This document shows, in pieces, positions 27,403 to 36,154 of a DNA stretch of 64,000 nucleotides. The notes below the pieces were generated by a model. The model did no database searches. It was not told where the DNA came from and was given only the letters and a program-made list of their open reading frames with translations. Made by a program: the position numbers and the translations under genes. Origin of the DNA: Acidobacteriota bacterium (GTDB lineage: Bacteria > Acidobacteriota > Terriglobia > Terriglobales > Acidobacteriaceae); contig JAFDVW010000007.1 of NCBI GenBank assembly GCA_018268755.1, positions 290,940 to 354,939 on the forward strand, in the 5' to 3' direction. The first letter of the stretch is position 1; each line of letters opens with the position of its first letter.

Positions 27403-30400
27403 ATGAACAGAGGACGCTCGCAATTTCGCTGGCTGGCCGTATGCCTGCTGCTTACGGCGCATGCCTTTTCGCAGACCCCGGAGACGTTTACCCAGCGCGT
27501 GCAGGCCATCGTAAACCGGCCCGAGTTCAAGCACGCGACGTTCGGGATCGAACTCTATTCACTGGAAACCGGACAGACCCTCTTCCAGTTGCATGGCGAC
27601 AAACTGTTTACCCCCGGCTCCACTACCAAGTTACTGACTGAAGGCACGGCGCTGCAGTTGCTGGGCGCGGATTATCGTTTTCACACCAAGATCTACCGCA
27701 CCGGCGCGATCGACAAAAAAGGGACCTTAAACGGCGACATCGTTCTGGTGGCTAGCGGCGATCCCAACCTCTCCAATCGCATTCAGCCGGACGACACTTT
27801 GGCCTTCGAGGACGAAGACCATACCTACAGCATGCCGGACAGCAAAGCCGTTCCCGGCGATCCGTTGTTGGTAATCCGGAAATTTGCCGATCAGATTGCC
27901 GCCAAGGGCATAAAGAAGATCAATGGACGCGTGCTCGTGGACATCAGTCTTTTTCCGGAAGGCGAACGGGAACTGGGTTCGGGCGTGGTGATCTCCCCAA
28001 TTTCCGTGAATGACAACGTGCTCGACATGACGGTTACGCCGGGGGCAACGCAAGGGGCAACGCCCGTTCTGAAAATCAGCCCCGAAGTTCCCTACCTCAA
28101 GTTTGTGAACAAGCTGACCACCGGCAAGGCAGGCAGTGGCTGGGATTTGGAAGATCCTGCGGAAACCCCCAATCCGGATGGCAGCATCACCTTGACTTTG
28201 ACTGGATCCGTGCCCTTGCAGGGCAAGACCCGGCTCTTTGCGTATCCCGTGACCGCGCCGGGCTTCTTTGCGGAAACTCTGCTGGCGCAGGCTTTGCGGG
28301 AGAAAGGCGTGAATGTCGCTTTACCCAGCAAATCTTCCGCGACTGATTTTTCCCGGTACACGCAGTTTTATACGGCTGAAAACCTGGTGGCCGAACACGT
28401 GTCTCCTCCTCTGGCCGAGGAAGTGAAGGTCACGCTGAAGGTGAGCCACAATCTGCACGCCAGCATGACGCCCTACATTCTCGGGGCAGTGTTGGGAAAG
28501 GCGCGTACGAAAATCGACCAGGCGGGTTTCGACCTGGAGCGCGACTTCCTGACCAAGGCCGGGCTCGACCTCAGCGGCGCTTCGCAGGCAGACGGCGCGG
28601 GCGGCGCGGCTTCCGCGTTCTACACACCGAATTTCATGGTCCGTTATCTCGCTTATATGGCCAAGCAGCAGAGCTATCCCTTGTTCCACAAGGCACTGCC
28701 GGTCCTGGGACGCGATGGCACGCTGGTGGACATTCAAAAACAATCGGTGGCGGCCGGCCATGTATTCGCCAAAACCGGTACCTATGGCGCGGTGGACCGT
28801 CTGAATCAACGGCTGATGATCACCGGCAAGGGCCTGGCGGGATATCTGACCACGACCAGCGGTCAGCCGCTTTCTTTCGCACTCTATGTGAACCGGGTTT
28901 CAGTGCCGCTGAACGATCCCATGGCGGCCCAGACCATTGCGGGAGAGGCACTGGGAGAAATCGCCGCCGCGGCCTACGAATTGCCCATCGATAAGCCGAC
29001 GCTGGAAGCTGCATCCCTTCCCGCCGCACCGGAAACCTACGATGTGCTTATCCGCAACGCGCGGGTCATGGATGGCGCCGGCAATCCCTGGTACCACGCG
29101 GACGTTGCCTTGCGGGGAGACCGCGTCGCCGCCATCGGCGATTTGAGCCGCGCCAAGGGCAAGAAGGAAATTGACGCGAAGGGCTGGGTGGTGTCGCCGG
29201 GGTTCATCGACACGCTGGGCCAGTCGGAAGTTGCGCTGCTGCTCGACAGCCGCTCGCTCAGCAAATTGTCGCAGGGAATCAGCAGCGAAATTACCGGAGA
29301 AGGCGGCTCCATCGCTCCGCAAAATGACAAGACCCTGGCCCCCATGAAGCCGTTCCTCGATCAGTATCACCTGACGGTGGATTGGACGAATTTAGACGGA
29401 TACTTCAAGCGGCTGGAGAAAGATGGCACGCCGCTGAACCTTGGCACCTACGTGGGGGCGGCGCAGATCCGCGAGGCGGTGATCGGCGATGAAGACCGTG
29501 CCCCCACCGCCCAGGAGCTCGAGACCATGAAGGGCATGGTGGCGCAGGCCATGCAGGAAGGCGCGCTGGGAGTCTCGACGGCGCTGATTTACCCTCCCGG
29601 CCACTATGCCAAGACCGAAGAGTTGATTGAACTGGCAAAAGTCGCAGCGCAATATGGCGGGCTTTACGCCACGCACATGCGCAGTGAAGGGGCCAGCGAA
29701 GAAGCGGCCATCAACGAAGCCCTGCGTATTGGCCGCGAAGCCGGCCTTCCGGTTGAAATCTTCCACATGAAGGTGAGCGGTAAACAGCGCTGGGGCTGGA
29801 TGACCAAAATGCAGGGCATGATCCAGGCGGCGCGCGCCGGCGGACTCGACGTCGAAGGCAGCATGTATCCCTACGGCGCCGGCGGCACGGCCCTGGCCTC
29901 GAGCCTCCCGCCCTGGGTCGCGGATGGAGGTACGGCCAAATTGCTGGAGCGCCTGCGCGACCCCGCGACTCGTCGCAAGATTGCAGCGGAAATGGCCGTG
30001 GACCACGTGGAGTGGGAAAATTTGTATCACGACAGCGGCGGCGGCAGCGGCGTCATGGTCTCCTCCGTGGCCAGCCCCGAATTGAAGCAGTACACCGGCA
30101 AGACCATCGCCCAGATCGCCGCCGCGCAGAAAAAGCCGGAGATGGACACGCTGTTTGATTTCATTCTGGCGGACAAAGCCCAGACCAGCGCCCTTTATTT
30201 CATGGCAGGAGAACAGGACATTCAGACCGGACTGAAGCAGCCATGGACATCCATTGGGTTGGACTCCAATGAAAGCTCGCTCGACGGGCCACTGTTTGAA
30301 CCGCACACCCATCCCCGCGGGTGGGGATCCATGCCGCGTTTCCTGGGGCACTATTGTCGCGATTTGAAATTGTTGCCCATGGAAGAATGCGTTCGCAAGA

Positions 30401-30657
30401 TTACTTCCCTGCCGGCGCAGCGCTATCACCTGCAGGACCGGGGATTGCTGAAACCGGGTTATTTTGCCGATGTCGCCATCTGGGACCCTGCCACCATCCT
30501 CGATAAAGCCACCTACACCGAACCCAATCAGGTTTCAGAAGGCGTGCACTATCTGTTTGTGAATGGGCAGTTGGAATATGAGAAGGGGCAACTGACGGGC
30601 GTGAAAGCTGGAAAGGTGCTGCGCGGCCGGGGATACAAAGGAAAGCCCTCGCTGTAG
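27403..30657 (+). CDS. Exported fusion of PBP4-type D-Ala-D-Ala carboxypeptidase and D-aminoacylase-like amidohydrolase
   Basis: This 1084-residue fusion begins at ATG 27403, where a signal peptide (about residues 1-25) starts behind an AAGGTGGGGA ribosome site. The longer frame upstream overlaps the previous gene and adds no domain. Residues about 30-530 are an S13 (DacB/PBP4) carboxypeptidase with Ser73-x-x-Lys76, Ser348-His-Asn350 and Lys457-Thr-Gly459. Residues about 545-1084 are a D-aminoacylase-like amidohydrolase. The first metal motif, normally HxH after GFID, reads GFIDTLGQSE (about 600-609), so the two-histidine ligand pair is lost. The two halves could act in sequence, freeing and then processing D-amino-acid products. 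The second half may have an altered metal site or be non-catalytic. Confidence 0.88.
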   Translation: MNRGRSQFRWLAVCLLLTAHAFSQTPETFTQRVQAIVNRPEFKHATFGIELYSLETGQTLFQLHGDKLFTPGSTTKLLTEGTALQLLGADYRFHTKIYRTGAIDKKGTLNGDIVLVASGDPNLSNRIQPDDTLAFEDEDHTYSMPDSKAVPGDPLLVIRKFADQIAAKGIKKINGRVLVDISLFPEGERELGSGVVISPISVNDNVLDMTVTPGATQGATPVLKISPEVPYLKFVNKLTTGKAGSGWDLEDPAETPNPDGSITLTLTGSVPLQGKTRLFAYPVTAPGFFAETLLAQALREKGVNVALPSKSSATDFSRYTQFYTAENLVAEHVSPPLAEEVKVTLKVSHNLHASMTPYILGAVLGKARTKIDQAGFDLERDFLTKAGLDLSGASQADGAGGAASAFYTPNFMVRYLAYMAKQQSYPLFHKALPVLGRDGTLVDIQKQSVAAGHVFAKTGTYGAVDRLNQRLMITGKGLAGYLTTTSGQPLSFALYVNRVSVPLNDPMAAQTIAGEALGEIAAAAYELPIDKPTLEAASLPAAPETYDVLIRNARVMDGAGNPWYHADVALRGDRVAAIGDLSRAKGKKEIDAKGWVVSPGFIDTLGQSEVALLLDSRSLSKLSQGISSEITGEGGSIAPQNDKTLAPMKPFLDQYHLTVDWTNLDGYFKRLEKDGTPLNLGTYVGAAQIREAVIGDEDRAPTAQELETMKGMVAQAMQEGALGVSTALIYPPGHYAKTEELIELAKVAAQYGGLYATHMRSEGASEEAAINEALRIGREAGLPVEIFHMKVSGKQRWGWMTKMQGMIQAARAGGLDVEGSMYPYGAGGTALASSLPPWVADGGTAKLLERLRDPATRRKIAAEMAVDHVEWENLYHDSGGGSGVMVSSVASPELKQYTGKTIAQIAAAQKKPEMDTLFDFILADKAQTSALYFMAGEQDIQTGLKQPWTSIGLDSNESSLDGPLFEPHTHPRGWGSMPRFLGHYCRDLKLLPMEECVRKITSLPAQRYHLQDRGLLKPGYFADVAIWDPATILDKATYTEPNQVSEGVHYLFVNGQLEYEKGQLTGVKAGKVLRGRGYKGKPSL

Positions 30658-30668
30658 AGGGCTTTCCT
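30639..30668. terminator. Hairpin between convergent genes, probable bidirectional terminator
   Basis: A perfect 12-bp stem (AGGAAAGCCCTC and GAGGGCTTTCCT) with a 6-base loop GCTGTA spans the stop codon of the fusion gene. It lies 22 bases from the end of the converging glycosidase gene. There is no long T-run, but the stem is strong and symmetric, so it can serve both strands. Confidence 0.6.
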
Positions 30669-30690
30669 CATTATTATTGGAAGCTTTCCT

Positions 30691-33600
30691 CTACAGATAG
30701 CCAATTTCCCGCAGCTTTTCTTCGAAGTTCTGCGGCAGGTCGGTGGCGGGCTTGCCGGTGAAGCCGCCGGCATACTTCACCAGATTCAGCAACAGGCGGT
30801 CCGCCGCCGGGCTCTCATCCAATTGATCGAGGATGGGGAAGGTATTCAGCAGAAACTGGCCCTCCCCGAACTTGTATCGGCTCATCAAAATGGCTGATCC
30901 GTAGCTGGGCGAGATGTCCGGCACGCCATATCCGACGGCGAACGCGGCAGCGATGACCTCCTCGGGCGAGTCCTGCCCATCCCACACGAAGTGCGGAATG
31001 AGCTGTCCATAGTAGTACCAATCGAGAATCGCTTTGGCCTGCAGTCCTTCAAAGATGGGATGGGCCTTGGCTACGCATTCTTTGTGATACAGGTGATCGA
31101 CAAAGCGATAGCAGCGTCCTTTTTTGGCCAGCGGCAGCCATGCCGTGGTTTCCTTTCCGCGGGCGAAGGCGGCGTGCGAAAGAAAGACCACCGTGCTTCC
31201 CTGGGCCATGCGGCCAGCCAGTTCTCTCCAGCTTTTCGCTTCCGAGCCGGTCTGGGAGAGGTCGCCAACCAGGATGACTTCCCGCTGGGCCATTTTTCCT
31301 CCTTCCAGGGGACGGCATGGGACGCCGTGCTGCTTCAACCAGGCCTGCGCTTTCGCATCCACTCCCCAAGTCACGGCAGTCTGCTGGAGAAGCGGCAACG
31401 AAGCGGCATCGGAAAGATAAAACTGCCAGGACCGTCCCAGCGGCGCGCCGCCCCGCTCCAGATTAGCCACCAGTTCGTACGATCCCGCCGGAGCCTGCAA
31501 CACTACAGGCTCGTGCAGCACAGGAACCGCCAGCGGCCCATCTCCACCCGCCGGCGTTTTGGGAATGGTCACGGTGGCCGAGCGCTCCCAGACATTTCCT
31601 GCGGCCCCGCTGATGCGAAAGCGCGCCGGATACTCCCCGGGAGGCAGTACATCTTCGGTCGCCAGCACCGCTTCCACCTGGAAGGGGCGGCCGGCATAGT
31701 TGTGGGATTTTTCCACGAACAGGCACCAGCGCAGGGGCCACCAGCCGTCCTGCAGCACGTCCATGGAGCCCGGCTTCCAATCACGCCAGAACCGCCAGAA
31801 CCCTTCGCCGGTCATGGCGTGGTCCAGCATCCCGGTGACATTGAAGCCACACAGATGGGGATTGGAACGCACCAGATTGAATCCAAATAGACGGTGCCGC
31901 GCCATGCGGCTCTGGCTGTCGGCCAGCATGTCTTCCGGAAAGGGATACACCCCATCCATTCCAAAGCGCTGCCAGTCGGCCAGAAAACTCTCCGCCATGG
32001 AACGCATCAGTTGAAAGTCTTCCAGGTCCGGGCGAGCGCCGGCCTGTTCATACATGCGGGCCTCGTGGACGGCATTCATCAGGCTGCCAATGCCATACTC
32101 GGACAAATAGATGGGCTTGCTGTCCTGCCCTAAGGTGCGAACAAATTGCTCCGCTTTCCTGTCCTGGGGAACTGTGGGATAGAAATGAAAATCGCCGGAG
32201 CCGATGGCCGAGGGATACCCTGATTTTTTCCAGTCCGCGGCGCGCCCGGCCCCCGCGGCTTCCTTTCCCCACTCATGCTCCCATTGGGTGCTGCCCGGAT
32301 TGCTGACTGTGCCAATACCCAAATCGCTGTCGAAGCGGCCGCTGGAGAGGAACACCAGCCGCGAGTCATCCAGAGAACGCACCAGGCCCAGGCTTTCCAC
32401 GGCATGACGAAACACCGCGCCGTCGCTGGTCTCATTTAAAAGCTGCCATATCGTGAGCGAGGGATGGTTGCGGTCCCGCAGGATCATTTCCCGCGTGGAG
32501 CGGTCCGAGCGTTCCTTCATGTGAGGAGAATCTTCTATCAGCCAGCCGGCGTAGGACTCTTCCGACACCATAAGGCCGATCTCATCGCACAAGTCGAGCT
32601 GGTAGGGATAGGCGACCCCAATAAAGCGCACGGTATTGAAGCCGCAAGCTTTGGCATAAAGCAGGTCCTGCCGCAGCAGGTCAGGGGCGTTGTCCGGCGG
32701 GAGGATTTGCCCTATGGGAGAATGATTGCCGGTGTGCGTGCTGCGCACAAAGACCCGTTTTCCATTGAGCCGGAAATAACCTCGAACCACCCGGAAGTCG
32801 CGAAAGCCGCAACGCACCGACATCTCGTGGGCCGCGCCGGCTTCCTCCTGGAAACGGACGGTCACGCGATATAGATAAGGGTCCTGCAAAGACCACAAGC
32901 GAAAGTCGGGCACCTGCAACTCGGCCTTTATTTCGGTCGCGCCCGCGGAGGCTTGCACGCTTTGTTCGCTTTCGGAAAGGGTAATGCCTGTCGCCGCAGG
33001 GGCCACACTCAGATGCAGGCTTCCCTGCAGCGCTTTGGCTGCGGCATTTTGCAGCTGCACCTGCACGCGAATGGCGCCAGTCTTCCAGTCCGGACGAACG
33101 AACACGTCCTCCACCCGCACCGCCGGGACCAGGTGCAAACTCACCGGCCCAATTATGCCGCCACTATCGTAGGACGCTCCGCTGTAGAAAGGATCGAATT
33201 TGTTGCGGTGTGGCGTTTCCAGCAAAGCGATGCCATCGATCTTTTCTTTCCCCGGGTTCAGGACGCGCAAGGCAATTCGATTCTGTCCTGTGGCCCGTAA
33301 AGCACTCGTGATATCCAGAACAAAGGGGGTCTCGCTGCCCTCATGCCCGCCCACGGCTACCCCGTTGACCCATACCTCCGCCAGATAATCGACCGCTTCA
33401 AACCGAAGCAGAACCCGGCCTCCGCGATCGGGATGCGCCGGCGTGGCAAACTCCTTCCAATACCAGGCCACCCCATGATAGGCGGGGAACTCCTGCTGAA
33501 TGATCGAAGGCACGCTGATCTTACGGCTGTCGGCCGGAAGTTGGGCCGTCCACTGCTGTTCGCGCCCCGAATTCTTGGGGTCAATAGCAATCGACCACTC

Positions 33601-33777
33601 TCCGTCGAGGGAAATCACGCTGCCCTGCAATGAGCGAGAGGAGGTTTTTTTCGAGGTATCCGCGACCGCGGGAAGCGCGCTTCCCAACAACGCGCTGCTG
33701 ATGCCGATCCCTGTGCCCAACTCAACCGCTTGCCCCAGAAATTTTCTGCGATCTAAAAACGAGGATTTCTTCTTCAT
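30691..33777 (-). CDS. Exported glycoside hydrolase family 2 enzyme
   Basis: This 1028-residue GH2 enzyme is of the beta-galactosidase/beta-glucuronidase/beta-mannosidase kind. The N-terminus has a twin-arginine-like signal (DRRKFLGQAV, then a hydrophobic stretch to about residue 44). A sugar-binding jelly roll (about 60-220) and an immunoglobulin-like domain come next. The TIM barrel carries the acid/base Glu449 (WQLLNETS) and nucleophile Glu560 (IYLSEYG). About 400 further residues follow, including a ThuA-like or glutamine-amidotransferase-like part. I chose ATG 33777 because the signal starts there; 40 extra upstream residues look non-coding. The exact sugar specificity is not readable. 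It converges on the PBP4 fusion gene through a shared terminator. Confidence 0.88.
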   Translation of the reverse strand: MKKKSSFLDRRKFLGQAVELGTGIGISSALLGSALPAVADTSKKTSSRSLQGSVISLDGEWSIAIDPKNSGREQQWTAQLPADSRKISVPSIIQQEFPAYHGVAWYWKEFATPAHPDRGGRVLLRFEAVDYLAEVWVNGVAVGGHEGSETPFVLDITSALRATGQNRIALRVLNPGKEKIDGIALLETPHRNKFDPFYSGASYDSGGIIGPVSLHLVPAVRVEDVFVRPDWKTGAIRVQVQLQNAAAKALQGSLHLSVAPAATGITLSESEQSVQASAGATEIKAELQVPDFRLWSLQDPYLYRVTVRFQEEAGAAHEMSVRCGFRDFRVVRGYFRLNGKRVFVRSTHTGNHSPIGQILPPDNAPDLLRQDLLYAKACGFNTVRFIGVAYPYQLDLCDEIGLMVSEESYAGWLIEDSPHMKERSDRSTREMILRDRNHPSLTIWQLLNETSDGAVFRHAVESLGLVRSLDDSRLVFLSSGRFDSDLGIGTVSNPGSTQWEHEWGKEAAGAGRAADWKKSGYPSAIGSGDFHFYPTVPQDRKAEQFVRTLGQDSKPIYLSEYGIGSLMNAVHEARMYEQAGARPDLEDFQLMRSMAESFLADWQRFGMDGVYPFPEDMLADSQSRMARHRLFGFNLVRSNPHLCGFNVTGMLDHAMTGEGFWRFWRDWKPGSMDVLQDGWWPLRWCLFVEKSHNYAGRPFQVEAVLATEDVLPPGEYPARFRISGAAGNVWERSATVTIPKTPAGGDGPLAVPVLHEPVVLQAPAGSYELVANLERGGAPLGRSWQFYLSDAASLPLLQQTAVTWGVDAKAQAWLKQHGVPCRPLEGGKMAQREVILVGDLSQTGSEAKSWRELAGRMAQGSTVVFLSHAAFARGKETTAWLPLAKKGRCYRFVDHLYHKECVAKAHPIFEGLQAKAILDWYYYGQLIPHFVWDGQDSPEEVIAAAFAVGYGVPDISPSYGSAILMSRYKFGEGQFLLNTFPILDQLDESPAADRLLLNLVKYAGGFTGKPATDLPQNFEEKLREIGYL

Positions 33778-34063
33778 GGAAGGCCCTGTGTTCTCCTGGT
33801 GGGACGAGCGGAAGCGGCATTTACGGTCGCGTACTCTTCTCGACAAATCCCACAGCTTTCGTTGCACAGGTCTAAATACCGTGCAAGGGAGAGTCAAGAG
33901 AGTTCAATACGATGAACATTCTCGTTGTCTGGGTTACGCGAGAAACAACCAGGCAAGAAGCCGCCTTCGGCGGAGAAGATGGACATCTTCGGAGGGTCCA
34001 GTCTTAAAGGACCAAGAGGCGCGAGGACGCCGGAGCCGCCCCGTATTGGCGGGACGGAGTAGC
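33778..34063. other. Spacer with four consecutive hairpins between GH2 and the ECF41 gene
   Basis: This 286-bp region has no gene. Four perfect hairpins follow one another: CCGCC/GGCGG at 33961-33973, GAAGAT/ATCTTC at 33975-33990, GGTCC/GGACC at 33995-34013 and CCGCC/GGCGG at 34036-34052. They lie downstream of the sigma-factor gene and upstream of the glycosidase gene, on the same strand. They could be the 3' end of the sigma transcript, a terminator cluster or a structured leader for the glycosidase gene. Confidence 0.45.
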
Positions 34064-35035
34064 TCAAAGCAAGGACCGTGGCCCGTCCGCTTTCGGCATG
34101 GATCTCGCGATGGACGCGAGTTTGCTGGGCCGCATGATCCACAGAATCTGATCGATGCCTTTTTCAGAAGCATCCACGGTAGCCAGTGCGGCGGGAACGC
34201 CGTCCCGGGACAGGAGCGCGGCAGCCTGCCCATTGGCCTCGACCCAGTTGACGGCGATTCCTCTCCAGAAATGGGAGGACACCGCAGTCACAAATTTTGC
34301 GACCCGTTCGCGGCCGGAAACCGGGACGCGCGCCGCACGCACGATGCCACCGCCATCGGCGTACGAGACCACATCTTCTGCGAATAAAGATTCCAGACCG
34401 GCCATGTCTCCTTTTTGCGCCGCCGCCACGAAGGCTTCCAGCAGCCGCCGTTGTTCGCTGGGATTGACCGTGGTCCGCCGCCCCTCGGTAATGTGTTTTC
34501 GCGCCCGGGAAACCAGTTGGCGCGCATTCGCTTCCTCGCTTTGCAGAATGTCGGCGATCTGCCGGTAGGAGTAATCAAACGCTTCGCGCAGCACATATGC
34601 GGCGCGCTCTGAGGGATTGAGTTTTTCCAGCAGTACTAACACGGCAAGCTGCACCGCTTCACCACGTTCCGCACCCAGTCCCGGGTTGCTGCTGGTGTCC
34701 ACCGGCTCGGGCAGCCAAGTGCCAACATAAGTTTCGCGGCGAGCCTGGGCCGATTGGGCGAGGTTAATGCACAGGCGCGTGGTGGTGGTCGCCAGAAACG
34801 CCGGCGGGTTCTCCACCACGGCTCGATTGGTGCATTGCCAGCGCAACCAGACGTCCTGTACCACGTCCTCAGCCTCGGCCGCGCTTCCCAGCATGCGATA
34901 GGCTATGCCAAACAGACGAGGGCGGACGCCGGCAAAGGCGGAGAGGCCTTCGTCGTGTTCGCCGTCCTGCCCATCGCGGCGAACCGGGCTGGGAATCTGC
35001 GAAATCGACTGTTCTGCCATCGCGGTGGTCGTCAT
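34064..35035 (-). CDS. ECF41-family (SigJ-like) RNA polymerase sigma factor
   Basis: This 323-residue extracytoplasmic-function sigma factor has region 2 at about residues 35-95 (LFGIAYRMLGSAAEAEDVVQ) and region 4 at about 135-185 (LNPSERAAYVLREAFDYSYR). A SnoaL-like C-terminal extension covers about 195-310. Two hallmarks of the ECF41 group are present: the linker motif WLPEP (107-111) and a DGGG motif in the extension (227-230). In this group the extension replaces a separate anti-sigma factor and tunes activity, and target promoters read TGTCACA, 16 bases, CGTC. Three such promoters lie next door. The gene follows a small acidic-protein gene by 77 bp and is probably read from the promoter at 35434, giving positive autoregulation. 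Confidence 0.92.
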   Translation of the reverse strand: MTTTAMAEQSISQIPSPVRRDGQDGEHDEGLSAFAGVRPRLFGIAYRMLGSAAEAEDVVQDVWLRWQCTNRAVVENPPAFLATTTTRLCINLAQSAQARRETYVGTWLPEPVDTSSNPGLGAERGEAVQLAVLVLLEKLNPSERAAYVLREAFDYSYRQIADILQSEEANARQLVSRARKHITEGRRTTVNPSEQRRLLEAFVAAAQKGDMAGLESLFAEDVVSYADGGGIVRAARVPVSGRERVAKFVTAVSSHFWRGIAVNWVEANGQAAALLSRDGVPAALATVDASEKGIDQILWIMRPSKLASIARSMPKADGPRSLL

Positions 35036-35112
35036 AGTGTATCTCCTGGAAGACGAATAGATCGCCGGATCCGCGGCTTTTTTAGGCCCTTTCCGGGCAA
35101 TGGAGCCTTTGG

Positions 35113-35364
35113 TCAGGACGATGGCAGCATCTGCCCCAGGGCGTCATCGCTTAAAGGAGGATCATCCCCATCACCGGTGATCAGTTCCTCGATGACTTGT
35201 AGGGGGTCCAGCGGGGCCTGCGAAACAGGTGGCTCATCCGCGATCAGCATTGCGCGAACCTCTTCCTCGACTTCTTCCAGATAGATCTCTTCCTGGCCGG
35301 CTACGGTCTCATAGGCCTCCATATCCGCTGGGATGCTCGAGTCGGCGGCAAGTTTGATGGACAT
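35113..35364 (-). CDS. Small acidic protein in the ECF41 unit
   Basis: I do not recognise this 83-residue protein. It is strongly acidic, with clusters such as EEIYLEEVEEEVRAML (about residues 25-40) and GDGDDPPLSDDAL near the end. It has no cysteines, signal peptide or membrane segment. The start at 35364 follows a GGAGG ribosome site, and an ECF41-type promoter ends 44 bases upstream. It is the only gene between that promoter and the sigma factor gene, so it is likely co-transcribed with it. An acidic small protein next to a sigma factor could be a modulator, but that is conjecture. It could also be an adaptor for the Fe-S protein encoded divergently. Confidence 0.65.
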   Translation of the reverse strand: MSIKLAADSSIPADMEAYETVAGQEEIYLEEVEEEVRAMLIADEPPVSQAPLDPLQVIEELITGDGDDPPLSDDALGQMLPSS

Positions 35365-35407
35365 CCAGTTCCTCCGGTGGTCTTAGCTCGCGGGGCTGTC
35401 AGGTAGA

Positions 35408-35434
35408 GACCAGCGACATCGTCGATTTGTGACA
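35408..35434 (-). promoter_or_regulatory. ECF41-type promoter for the acidic protein and sigma factor
   Basis: On the minus strand TGTCACA (35434-35428) is followed by exactly 16 bases and GGTC (35411-35408). The known ECF41 pattern is TGTCACA-N16-CGTC, so the -10 differs in its first base. Transcription would reach the acidic-protein gene at 35364 and then the sigma factor gene. Confidence 0.65.
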
Positions 35435-35467
35435 GCTTTCCCCTAAATTTTTCCCGGGGTCTGATTT

Positions 35468-35494
35468 TGTCACATTTGGCGGGGCTGCCCTGTC
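35468..35494 (+). promoter_or_regulatory. ECF41-type promoter for the Fe-S protein
   Basis: TGTCACA (35468-35474), a 16-base spacer and TGTC (35491-35494) match the ECF41 promoter pattern with one change in the -10. It faces away from the promoter at 35408-35434, and the two -35 elements are 33 bases apart. The predicted transcript starts near 35501, just ahead of the start codon at 35527. Confidence 0.7.
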
Positions 35495-35526
35495 CTAGAA
35501 AACGATGTATATGGGAGGAATCGTTG

Positions 35527-35991
35527 ATGGAAAAAACTGACACAGTACGCCGCTATGCCGACGACCGCATTGAAATTAGTTATGACGCACACCGCTGTAT
35601 CCACGCGGCCGAGTGCCTGCGCGGCCTGCCCGCCGTGTTTGACAGCGATCGCCGCCCCTGGATCATGCCGTCGGAAGCCGGCGCTGACGAGATTGCCGCT
35701 GTGATTGCGAAGTGCCCAAGCGGCGCCTTGCACTTTAAGCGCTTCGACGGCGGTCCCGAGGAATCTCCGCAGTTGCCCACCACCGTGCTTCCCATGCCCG
35801 CGGGTCCTCTTTATGTGCGCGGGCTTGTCCAGCTCAGATCGGCGGACGGAAGTTCCTTATTTGAGGACCTGCGTATGGCCCTCTGCCGCTGTGGCCAATC
35901 TCACAACAAGCCCTTTTGCGATAACAGCCACGTCTTTGCCGGCTTTGACGATCCCGGCCGGGTCCCAGGCACGCCGGTGAAAGACAGATGA
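35527..35991 (+). CDS. Fe-S protein: divergent mono-cluster ferredoxin domain plus CDGSH domain
   Basis: This 154-residue protein joins two iron-sulfur modules. The first (about residues 10-78) is of the YjdI/Fer4_19 type, with cysteines in YDAHRCIHAAECLRG and IAKCPSGALHF. The second (about 95-145) is a CDGSH domain with MALCRCGQSHNKPFCDNSH, giving the three cysteines and one histidine that bind a 2Fe-2S cluster. The ATG at 35527 has a GGGAGG ribosome site and lies just after the ECF41-type promoter; a longer frame would start upstream of that promoter and is rejected. Such proteins act as redox or cluster-sensing factors. Control by the ECF41 sigma factor is inferred from the promoter. Confidence 0.9.
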   Translation: MEKTDTVRRYADDRIEISYDAHRCIHAAECLRGLPAVFDSDRRPWIMPSEAGADEIAAVIAKCPSGALHFKRFDGGPEESPQLPTTVLPMPAGPLYVRGLVQLRSADGSSLFEDLRMALCRCGQSHNKPFCDNSHVFAGFDDPGRVPGTPVKDR

Positions 35992-36109
35992 ACAGGAGGT
36001 GGCAAGCACATAGCAGATCGCGCTCACGGTGCTCTGGTCATGTGCTGGATCTGCATGTGTGGCACGAGGCCTGGAATTTTCCGGCGCAAGCGCTGGGGCC
36101 GTCGATGGC

Positions 36110-36123
36110 ATCGCAAATGCGAT
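36110..36123. promoter_or_regulatory. Inverted repeat adjoining the ECF41-type -35 element
   Basis: ATCGCA-AA-TGCGAT is a perfect 6-bp inverted repeat ending five bases before the -35 element at 36128. Its position suggests an activator or repressor site acting on that promoter. No regulator can be named. Confidence 0.35.
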
Positions 36124-36127
36124 CACA

Positions 36128-36154
36128 TGTCACAAAGCTGCACCTTGAATTGTC
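36128..36154 (+). promoter_or_regulatory. ECF41-type promoter for the reductase-cupin-hydrolase genes
   Basis: TGTCACA (36128-36134), 16 bases and TGTC (36151-36154) repeat the same pattern and spacing as the promoter at 35468. The shared TGTC form of the -10 in both suggests the same sigma factor reads them. Confidence 0.7.
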
